Shown in pieces: positions 53,389-64,000 of a stretch of DNA of 64,000 nt (within the stretch, counting starts at the first letter, position 1; the number at the start of each line of letters is the position of its first letter). This DNA comes from Clostridium bovifaecis (lineage in GTDB: Bacteria; Bacillota; Clostridia; Clostridiales; Clostridiaceae): assembly GCA_009738435.1 (NCBI GenBank), contig CP046522.1, positions 1 to 64,000 of the forward strand, given 5' to 3'. The notes beneath the pieces were generated by a model. The model did no database searches and had not been told where the DNA came from. It saw only the letters and a program-made list of their open reading frames with translations. The position numbers and the translations under genes were made by a program.

Positions 53389-54579
53389 ATGGCAAAGGCT
53401 GAACAAATAAGAAAAAGTTTAAGTGGTAACGAAGCAGTTGCTACAGCAATGATGCAAATCAACCCAGATGTAATGGCTGCATTCCCTATAACACCATCAA
53501 CAGAGGTACCACAATATTTCTCATCATACAGAGCAAATGGATTATGTACAACTGAGTTTGTACCAGTAGAATCAGAACATAGTGCTATAAGTGCTTGTAT
53601 AGGAGCATCAGGAGCAGGTGCAAGAGTATTTACTGCAACTTCTGCAAACGGACTAGCTCTTATGCATGAAATGTTATATATAGCTGCAGGAGACAGACTT
53701 CCATTAGTAATTGCTGCAGTAAATAGAGCTTTATCAGCTCCAATCAATATACACAATGACCATTCAGATACAATGGGTGAAAGAGATACAGGATTCATTC
53801 AAATTTATGCTGAAGATGTTCAAGAAGCATATGATAACTTTATTCAAACTGTAAGAATAACTGAGCACGCTGATGTTATGACTCCAGCTATGGTTTGTTA
53901 TGATGGATTTATCACATCTCATGCTGTAGAAAACTTATATATGATGAAAAATGAAGATGTTCAAAACTTTGTAGGAGAAAATACAAGAGTTGAGGATGGT
54001 CTTCTTGGAAAGCAAAATAAGTTAATAGGTGCATTAGGTCTTCAAGATATATATATAGAAATGAAGAGAGCACAATTACAAGGTTTATTAAATGCTAAGC
54101 AAGTATGCTTAGATGTAGCTAAGGAATACGAAGAACTAACAGGAAGAAAATACGGATTATTCGAAGAATATAGATTAGAAGATGCTGAATACGCTATAAT
54201 TATTATAGGTTCATCAGCTGGAACAGCTAAGAGAGCTGTTGATGATTTAAGAGATAAAGGAGTTAAAGCTGGACTTCTTAAGATAAGATTATTCAGACCA
54301 TTCCCAGGTGAGGAAATTGCTGAAGCACTTAAGAATGTTAAAGCTATAGCTGTAATGGATAAGGCAGAAGGTATGTCTGGAAACGGCGGACCATTATATA
54401 CTGACGTTGTTAGTGCACTATATGGAAGAGTTGTTGATAGAGTAGTAATGAGCTTTATCTATGGATTAGGCGGAAGAGATGTTAAAGTTAGCAGTATAGA
54501 AAAAGTATATGATGCATTACAAAATGCGGTTAAAACAGGTGAATATCCTAGATTTAACTACTTAGAAGTAAGAGAATAG
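53389..54579 (+). CDS. porA: 2-oxoacid:ferredoxin oxidoreductase, alpha subunit
   Basis: 396-residue alpha subunit (domains I and II). It begins with NEAVATAMMQINPDVMAAFPITPSTEVPQYF, the pyrimidine-binding domain of the TPP fold including the conserved threonine, then EPVESEHSAISACIGASGAGARVFTATSANGL. The C-terminal transketolase-like domain has MDKAEGMSGNGGPLYTDV. SD GGAGGAAG precedes ATG 53389. It lies 15 bp after delta in the operon. The oxoacid is not fixed; 2-oxobutyrate from MegL is the best guess from context. Confidence 0.92.
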   Translation: MAKAEQIRKSLSGNEAVATAMMQINPDVMAAFPITPSTEVPQYFSSYRANGLCTTEFVPVESEHSAISACIGASGAGARVFTATSANGLALMHEMLYIAAGDRLPLVIAAVNRALSAPINIHNDHSDTMGERDTGFIQIYAEDVQEAYDNFIQTVRITEHADVMTPAMVCYDGFITSHAVENLYMMKNEDVQNFVGENTRVEDGLLGKQNKLIGALGLQDIYIEMKRAQLQGLLNAKQVCLDVAKEYEELTGRKYGLFEEYRLEDAEYAIIIIGSSAGTAKRAVDDLRDKGVKAGLLKIRLFRPFPGEEIAEALKNVKAIAVMDKAEGMSGNGGPLYTDVVSALYGRVVDRVVMSFIYGLGGRDVKVSSIEKVYDALQNAVKTGEYPRFNYLEVRE

Positions 54580-54591
54580 GAGGTGCTTTAA

Positions 54592-55545
54592 ATGGCAACA
54601 TTAAAAGAATTAACTAGTGTCCAAGATAGAATAACTGGCGGACATAGAATGTGTGCTGGTTGTGGTGCTCCAATGGCTGTAAAATGGATTTTAAAAGCTA
54701 TAAAGGAAGAAGACCAAGCTGTAATATCAAATGCTACAGGATGTCTTGAAGTATCACTTGGAGTTTATCCATATAGCGCATGGAAAGACTCATACATCCA
54801 TACAGCTTTTGAATGTGCTTCTGCTACAGGAAGTGGTGTAGAAGCTGCTTATAAAGCATTAAAAGCAAGAGGAAAAGTTAAAGATAACTATAAATTCATA
54901 ACATTTGGTGGAGACGGTGGTACTTACGATATCGGATTCCAATCTCTATCAGGAGCAATGGAAAGAGGACATGATATGCTTTATGTTTGTTATGACAACG
55001 GAGCATATATGAATACTGGTATTCAAAGATCATCAGCAACACCAAAGGGTGCTGATACAACTACAAGTCCTCAAGGAAAAGAATCTTTAGGAAAAGATCA
55101 AAATAGAAAAGATTTAACTCAAATAATGGCAGGACACCACCTACCATATGTAGCTCAAACTGTTCCTCCAATACCAGGAACTAAATATATGATGGACTTA
55201 TATAATAAGTCAGATAGAGCTATAAATGAGTTCAAAGGTGCAAAATTCATGAACGTATTGGTTCCATGTCCAAGAGGATGGAGATGTGATACTGCAACTG
55301 AATTAGAACTAGTTAAGGCAGCTGTTGAAACTTGCTGGTGGCCATTATATGAAGTAGTTGATGGAGAATACAAGTTAAGCTACAAGCCAAAAGAAAAATT
55401 ACCAATAGAAGCATGGTTAAAACCACAAGGAAGATTTAAGCACTTATTCCAATCAGAAGCTGGAAAAGCTAAGATAGCTGAAATTCAAGCTGAAGTTGAT
55501 AAGAGATGGAAACAATTATTATTCCTTTGCGGAGAAACTGAATAA
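54592..55545 (+). CDS. porB: 2-oxoacid:ferredoxin oxidoreductase, beta subunit
   Basis: 317-residue beta subunit holding TPP and a [4Fe-4S] cluster. Cysteines are visible in RMCAGCGAP and ATGCLEV and near LVPCPRGW. The TPP/Mg motif is GGDGGTYDIGFQSLSGAMERG with YDNGAYMNTG. SD AGGAGGTG precedes ATG 54592. It is the last gene of the gamma-delta-alpha-beta operon, with a clear terminator 10 bp after. Confidence 0.92.
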   Translation: MATLKELTSVQDRITGGHRMCAGCGAPMAVKWILKAIKEEDQAVISNATGCLEVSLGVYPYSAWKDSYIHTAFECASATGSGVEAAYKALKARGKVKDNYKFITFGGDGGTYDIGFQSLSGAMERGHDMLYVCYDNGAYMNTGIQRSSATPKGADTTTSPQGKESLGKDQNRKDLTQIMAGHHLPYVAQTVPPIPGTKYMMDLYNKSDRAINEFKGAKFMNVLVPCPRGWRCDTATELELVKAAVETCWWPLYEVVDGEYKLSYKPKEKLPIEAWLKPQGRFKHLFQSEAGKAKIAEIQAEVDKRWKQLLFLCGETE

Positions 55546-55552
55546 TTTGCAA

Positions 55553-55587
55553 GAAACCACTGAGTTACTCAGTGGTTTTTTATTTTA
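55553..55587 (+). terminator. por operon terminator
   Basis: AAACCACTGAG pairs with CTCAGTGGTTT across TTA and is followed by TTTATTTT. Confidence 0.9.
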
Positions 55588-55711
55588 TGCCAGATGTTAA
55601 GTTTCTTTCAATATTTGATATGAGGGTGAGTAAAGTATAAATTAGGTATAGTTAAAACTTAGAAGGTGATATATAATTAAATTTAAGCAGTCTAGGGGAA
55701 GGGAGAAAGAT

Positions 55712-56603
55712 ATGGGTAAGGTATGGAATAAGATATTAGGATTATTTTTGGCAGTTTCTCTAGTACTAAATGTTATTATTATACTTAGATTTAATAACGT
55801 AACTGAAGATATTAGTAGAAATTTTAGTAAGTTAAACTATCTAGAGCGCAGTATTAATGAACTTTCTAGTGATTTAGATAAAATAGGGTCTAAACAAGAT
55901 TGGGTAACTAGCAAAGACTATAAGATACTGGAAATTGATAAAGATTATAAAAATGCAACTATAATGATATATGGTAATCTAAAAGAATTAGAAAATAACT
56001 CTAGCGTTTATCTTTTATATGGAAAGATAAATAAGGATTCTCCAGAAGATATCGAGTGGAATAAGGTTCCTTTGAGCATTTCTTACGGACTAAGATTTAC
56101 AAAAAAACTAGAGCTTCCATATAGAGAAAATTATAGATTTAAAATCTTAGCTCAAGGACCAAGCAAACTAAGAAGTGAGGAATTATTATATATTTTTTAA
56201 AGACGAGATGGAAAATAGAATATACACGCATATATTTGAAAGTGGAAGCTCAAAAGATAAAGAAAGCATAAGCTTTGATATAAACATCAATAATAATTAT
56301 AAAGGGCAAGAAAAGTTTAAAATAAAAAATATAAAAATCAATGCTTATACAGATAACAGCTTAAGTAAGACAGTGCCTATATATACAGAAGGTAAGATAA
56401 TAAATAATGATTTTATATCAGAAATTCCTATGCGCGATAAAAGTAATAATTTAGTAGCTACAGATGATGGGGATATGCAAAGGCTATCTTATAATGTAAG
56501 GGTAAAGAAAGACTTTAAAGAAAATAATAGTACAAAATATGAAATTGTAATTGAAGACTATATGGGAGAAAAGTTTAAAGAAGAATATACAGATATGAAA
56601 TAA
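55712..56603 (+). CDS. Membrane-anchored hypothetical protein, frameshifted in this sequence
   Basis: A first part (55712-56200) has one N-terminal membrane helix (LGLFLAVSLVLNVIIIL) then a charged, beta-rich extracellular part. A second part continues in the next frame to 56603. Removing one T from the T6 run near 56194 gives EELLYIFKDEMENRIYTHIF and one protein of 296 residues, so I consider it one gene. AGGGGAAGGGAG precedes ATG 55712. I do not recognise the family; it is not clearly part of the por operon, being behind its terminator. Confidence 0.65.
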
Positions 56604-56784
56604 GCAACACAGAAATAAGTTGCGAAGCAATTTATTTCTAGTGGAGTAGTGGAGGCGCTAAAGCGCTGAGTGGAGAAGTTGAGAATACTTTGTTACAAGG
56701 TTCTCCACTTCTCCATTCCTCCACTGCCTTTTAAGGCTTCTCCACTAAGAAAGTTGCTCTGCAATTTTCTTATATTCTGTTGTA
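56604..56784. repeat. 180-bp nested palindromic element (MITE-like) before rrn2
   Basis: Imperfect terminal inverted repeats (CAACACAGAAATA at 56605 and TATTCTGTTG ending at 56782) enclose a hairpin AGAAATAAGTTGC/GCAATTTATTTCT (56611-56639), a second one AAGAAAGTTGC/GCAATTTTCTT (56747-56771), and between them nested GTGGAG-rich (56640-56678) and CTCCAC-rich (56702-56746) arms that pair with each other. There is no open frame. It looks like a mobile palindromic repeat rather than a regulatory site of one gene. Confidence 0.6.
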
Positions 56785-57021
56785 TACTCTATCTGGCGTA
56801 TCAATATGCGATATTTATAAGTAAAGAGAGAAATATGGATAAAAAATGACTTAATCATGTATTATAAGAATATAGGGTGTAGCAGAGTGAAGCTTGTTTT
56901 GATAAGATAGTTCATGTCGCTGCGAGAGCGTCACAAAGAAAATCATCAATCAGTATAAGTATTTTATGAAATATAGCACATAAGCTAGAGATTGATGATT
57001 AAAGATTATATTAAAAAAGTA
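56785..57021 (+). other. rrn2 upstream region
   Basis: No gene. It contains the 22-base block shared with rrn1 at 56898-56919 and an inverted repeat AATCATCAATC (about 56940) / GATTGATGATT (about 56990). Confidence 0.5.
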
Positions 57022-57050
57022 TTGACAAGAAAGTTTTACAATGATATACT
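57022..57050 (+). promoter_or_regulatory. rrn2 promoter
   Basis: TTGACA at 57022-57027 and TATACT at 57045-57050 with 17 bp spacing. Slightly weaker -10 than rrn1. Confidence 0.9.
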
Positions 57051-57156
57051 GAATAAGTCGTCGAGAGATGACGAAAAATAATTGGTCTTTGAAAATTAAA
57101 CAGAATTAAGGTAAAATGCCAGTCAATAAACTTTATGAGTAACAGATTAAACTTTT

Positions 57157-58666
<1,510 letters not shown>

Positions 58667-58959
58667 AGGGAGAAATGGAAGCTTACGCTTTCATAGACTG
58701 GACTTAATTCTGTTTAATTTTGAAAGACTAAGTGTCTTTCAAACAGTTAGAAGTTAAATGTTAGCTTTTAACTAGAACTTTTGTTCTTTGAAAATTGCAC
58801 AGTGTACAATAAGAGTCGCTAGTCACTAATCACCAGTCGCTAAAGGGTACTCCTTAAGAGTTAATATAGCGATTAGAGAATAGAGATTAGAGATTATTAA
58901 AACTGATTACTAAAATTAAAGTTCCAAAACTAAGTGGAAAACAAAAACTTAGTGATAAA
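58667..58959 (+). other. 16S-23S spacer, rrn2 (no tRNA)
   Basis: 293 bp with no tRNA. The stalk arms are conserved with rrn1 (TTCTTTGAAAATTGC near 58783). The middle (58813-58900) is different and carries CGCTAGTCACTAATCACC and several GATTAGAG repeats, related to those upstream of rrn1. Confidence 0.8.
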
Positions 58960-61860
<2,901 letters not shown>

Positions 61861-61912
61861 AAATAAGTACACTGTGCAATTTTGAAAGAACAAAAAAGTT
61901 TTTTCAAAGGTA

Positions 61913-61940
61913 TTGACAATCGCAGAAAAGCTGATATAAT
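61913..61940 (+). promoter_or_regulatory. Internal promoter ahead of 5S (rrn2)
   Basis: TTGACA at 61913-61918 and TATAAT at 61935-61940, spaced 16 bp, as in rrn1. It would allow separate transcription of 5S and the following five tRNAs. Confidence 0.8.
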
Positions 61941-62010
61941 TAGTAACTGTGATGCGCAAGCTGAAATGCTTGTAGTATTAGTAACTGCTGACTAAGCTGT
62001 TTACTAAAAA

Positions 62011-62127
62011 TCTGGTGACTATAGCTTGAAGGTAACACTCCTGCCCATTCTGAACAGGTCAGTTAAGCTTCAAAGCGCCAATAGTACTGCACTGGAGACG
62101 GTGCGGGAGAGTAGGTTATTGCCAGGT
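62011..62127 (+). rRNA. rrf: 5S ribosomal RNA, copy 2
   Basis: 117 nt from TCTGGTGACTATAGC to TATTGCCAGGT. Helix I changed together with its partner compared with copy 1 (GTGGTTATGGC/GTCGCCGCC against GTGACTATAGC/GTTATTGCC). The loop reads CCCATTCTGAACAGG. Confidence 0.93.
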
Positions 62128-62132
62128 AATAT

Positions 62133-62207
62133 GGCTCCTTGGTCAAGCGGTCAAGACACCACCCTTTCACGGTGGTAACAGGGGTTCGATTCCCCTAGGA
62201 GTCACCA
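62133..62207 (+). tRNA. tRNA-Glu (UUC)
   Basis: 75 nt with CCA. The anticodon loop CTTTCAC gives UUC. Six bases after 5S. Confidence 0.96.
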
Positions 62208-62221
62208 TTTTAATTTAATAT

Positions 62222-62305
62222 GCAGGTGTGGCGGAATTGGCAGACGCACTAGACTTAGGATCTAGCGCCTTTGGCGTGGGGGTTCGACTCCCTTCACCTG
62301 CACCA
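62222..62305 (+). tRNA. tRNA-Leu (UAG)
   Basis: 84 nt with CCA and a class II variable arm (GCGCCTTTGGCGT). The anticodon loop CTTAGGA gives UAG. Confidence 0.96.
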
Positions 62306-62321
62306 AAATTAAATAGTTTAT

Positions 62322-62395
62322 GCGGGTATGGTTCAATGGTAGAACGTCAGCCTTCCAAGCTGAACACAGGGGTTCGATTCCCCTTACCCGCTCCA
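62322..62395 (+). tRNA. tRNA-Gly (UCC)
   Basis: 74 nt with CCA. The anticodon loop CTTCCAA gives UCC; short D loop as usual for glycine. Confidence 0.96.
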
Positions 62396-62399
62396 ATTT

Positions 62400-62476
<77 letters not shown>

Positions 62477-62483
62477 TAAATAT

Positions 62484-62558
62484 TGGGATGTCGCCAAGCG
62501 GTAAGGCATAGCACTTTGACTGCTACATGCGTAGGTTCAAATCCTGCCATCCCAGCCA
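62484..62558 (+). tRNA. tRNA-Gln (UUG)
   Basis: 75 nt with CCA. The acceptor TGGGATG pairs with CATCCCA, beginning with U-A as usual for glutamine. The anticodon loop CTTTGAC gives UUG. Confidence 0.96.
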
Positions 62559-62569
62559 TATTTTATGAT

Positions 62570-62600
62570 AAAAGAGCCCTTTTATAAAAGGGCTCTTTTG
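62570..62600 (+). terminator. rrn2 operon terminator
   Basis: AAAAGAGCCCTTTTA and TAAAAGGGCTCTTTT form a long stem after tRNA-Gln. Confidence 0.88.
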
Positions 62601-62639
62601 TGAAATTTAAATTTAACTTATAAAATTTAATGAGATTAT

Positions 62640-62714
62640 GGCTCCTTGGTCAAGTGGTTAAGACGTCGCCCTCTCAAGGCGGAGTCAGGGGTTCAATTCC
62701 CCTAGGAGCTGCCA
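62640..62714 (+). tRNA. tRNA-Glu (CUC)
   Basis: 75 nt with CCA. The anticodon loop CTCTCAA gives CUC. It resembles the tRNA-Glu(UUC) at 62133 at both ends, but lies beyond the operon terminator and so has its own unit. Confidence 0.94.
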
Positions 62715-62717
62715 AAG

Positions 62718-62751
62718 ACACACTTTAATAATTTTTAAAGTGTGTTTTTTT
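62718..62751 (+). terminator. tRNA-Glu(CUC) terminator
   Basis: ACACACTTTAA and TTAAAGTGTGT pair, followed by TTTTTT. Confidence 0.88.
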
Positions 62752-62769
62752 ATATAAAGTTATCAACAA

Positions 62770-62955
62770 TGTGGATAAAATATCATAATAAATGACTACA
62801 GATTTAGTATTATATATAGTAATGATATATGATAAACTAATACTATATAATTGAGCATAGTACACACAAATCAGTTATGTAACAAGAATGAATATTGTAG
62901 TAAACATAAAGTTATAAACAGAATTGTGGATAATGTGGATAAAAGTTGTGGATAA
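62770..62955 (+). other. DnaA-box cluster outside oriC
   Basis: Four exact TGTGGATAA boxes in the same orientation: 62770-62778, 62925-62933, 62934-62942 (immediately adjacent) and 62947-62955. Three lie within 31 bp, 35 bp before the sfsA start. No open frame in 62752-62988. It resembles the DnaA-box clusters of Bacillus that titrate DnaA. Confidence 0.75.
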
Positions 62956-62988
62956 AATAGTAAAATAACTCATTTTAGAAGGTGAAAT

Positions 62989-63680
62989 ATGATTATAGAT
63001 AACAATATAGTAAATGCAGAATTTGTAAAGAGACCAAATAGGTTTGTAGCTCATGTAAAGTTAAATAAAGAAGAGATTGTGGTTCACGTACCTAATACAG
63101 GGCGATGTAGAGAAATTCTTACGCCAGGAACTACTGTAGTATTAAGAGAAGGTACAAATACAGATAGAAAAACAAAGTATGATTTAATAGCTGGATATAA
63201 GGAAAAAATGCTCATAAATATAGATTCTCAGGTGCCTAATGCAGTAGTAGAAGAAGCATTAAAGAATAGAAAAATAGAAGGTTTAAAAGAGTATAATGAT
63301 ATAAGAAGAGAAAAACCTTTGGTAATAGTAGATTTGATTTCAGGCTATGTAATGATAAAGGTGAAGAGTATTATCTTGAAGTTAAAGGAGTTACGTTTGA
63401 AAAAGGAGGAATATGTATGTTTCCAGATGCTCCAACAGAAAGAGGTAAAAAGCATCTTTTGGAACTCATACATGTGAAAGCTATAGGAAAGGGTGCAGGA
63501 GTCTTGTTTTTAATACAACTTGAAGGCGCACAATCATTTTCACCTTACGAAGATATGGATAAAGAATTTGCTGACGCCTTAAGACTTGCCTATAATAGCG
63601 GAGTTGATGTTTTTGCCTATGATTGCAAGGTAGGGGAGAATTATATAGAATTAAACAAAAGAGTAGATATTATATTATAA
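62989..63680 (+). CDS. sfsA: Sugar fermentation stimulation protein SfsA, frameshifted in this sequence
   Basis: SfsA-family protein with a nuclease-like fold; the original E. coli gene affects maltose metabolism, and its molecular role is unsettled. The N-terminal part is clear (FVKRPNRFVAHVKLNKEEIVVHVPNTGRCREIL). Near 63312 the frame breaks: adding one A to the A5 run in GAGAAAAACC gives REKTFGNSRFDF and continues with EYYLEVKGVTFEKGGICMFPDAPTERGKKHL to 63680. The corrected length of 230 residues is the family norm. SD AGAAGGTG precedes ATG 62989, and DnaA boxes precede it. Confidence 0.9.
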
Positions 63681-63780
63681 ATACTATTATATTATAAATG
63701 TTTAAAGAGTAAATCATTGTATACGAAAGAATCTAATTGGAATATAATTAAACTATAAGGTTATTTAGGGGGAATATTAT

Positions 63781-64000
63781 ATGAAATATAAGTTTTGTCC
63801 TTTATGTGGTAGAGAGCTAGTGATGAGAAATAGTTGGGATGAAGGTGAAGTTCCTTATTGTCCAGTAGATGATAAAATGTACTTTGATCTGCCTAAGCCA
63901 TGCGTTGTAGTAGCAGTAGTTAGGGATAGTCAGATATTGCTAATGAAGCAAAGCTACATATTTAAAGATTCTAAGGTGTTAGTATCAGGATATGTTACTA
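63781..64000 (+). CDS. NUDIX hydrolase with zinc ribbon, partial at window end
   Basis: 73 codons are visible: MKYKFCPLCGRELVMR, a CxxC ... C zinc ribbon with CPVDDKMYF, then LPKPCVVVAVVRDSQILLMKQSY, which begins a NUDIX fold like that of NADH pyrophosphatase (NudC-type). The NUDIX box itself lies beyond the window, so activity cannot be judged. SD AGGGGG precedes ATG 63781. Confidence 0.75.
   Translation, partial: MKYKFCPLCGRELVMRNSWDEGEVPYCPVDDKMYFDLPKPCVVVAVVRDSQILLMKQSYIFKDSKVLVSGYVT

Overview
The window carries the replication origin of a low-GC, spore-forming Gram-positive anaerobe, most likely Clostridium sensu stricto (Clostridiaceae). The evidence is the very AT-rich spacers, the order rpmH-oriC-dnaA-dnaN-S4-recF-remB-gyrB-gyrA-rrn, the sporulation and germination genes (jag, spoIIIJ/yidC, gerK-type A/B/C, bofA, a ytvI-like gene), a large Gram-positive-type SRP RNA, a T-box in front of serS, and ferredoxin-linked 2-oxoacid metabolism. 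I did not fix a species.

Layout. 1-2301: leftward genes jag, yidC, yidD, rnpA and rpmH. 2302-4463: bipartite oriC around dnaA. 4464-11716: rightward dnaN, S4 gene, recF, remB, gyrB, gyrA. 12038-17260: first rrn operon (16S-23S-5S-tRNA-CAU-tRNA-Ala). 17321-24098: HD protein, niaR, an orphan hybrid kinase, an FAD oxidoreductase with a short DUF1667 protein, and T-box-serS. 24215-24917: three tRNA-Ser genes and tRNA-Arg. 25115-33216: MBL-fold protein, psd, a YwaF-like membrane protein, tetR-yhgE, an ABC1 kinase and a phasin-like protein. 33380-37411: tRNA-Arg and a gerK-type germinant receptor. 37469-40460: zinc uptake znuB/C, znuA and a Fur-family gene. 40703-47482: tadA, tRNA-Ser, a ytvI-like gene, an HD pseudogene remnant, an unassigned structured RNA, a coiled-coil lipoprotein, tRNA-Ser, SRP RNA, dnaX-ybaB-recR and bofA. 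47584-55545: a sigma-54 activator, methionine gamma-lyase, an NhaC-type transporter and a four-subunit 2-oxoacid:ferredoxin oxidoreductase. 55712-62714: a hypothetical gene, a 180-bp palindromic element and the second rrn operon with six tRNAs. 62770-64000: a DnaA-box cluster, sfsA and a partial NUDIX gene.

How the genes fit together. Nearly everything right of oriC runs away from it. The clearest metabolic unit is 47.6-55.5 kb. Methionine would be imported (NhaC/MetT-like), split by MegL to methanethiol, ammonia and 2-oxobutyrate, and the oxoacid oxidised to propionyl-CoA with reduced ferredoxin. A near-perfect -24/-12 promoter in front of megL, directly downstream of a sigma-54 activator with an ACT domain, gives the regulatory logic. 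A second theme is serine decoding: five tRNA-Ser genes (UGA twice, GCU, CGA, GGA) and a T-box-controlled serS lie within 21 kb.

Quality warning. Five genes (dnaN, yhgE, gerKC, the 55.7-kb gene, sfsA) are each restored to one full-length frame by changing a single A or T in a homopolymer. That pattern, in an essential gene among others, points to consensus sequencing errors rather than five real mutations. No CRISPR array, transposase gene or prophage was seen.
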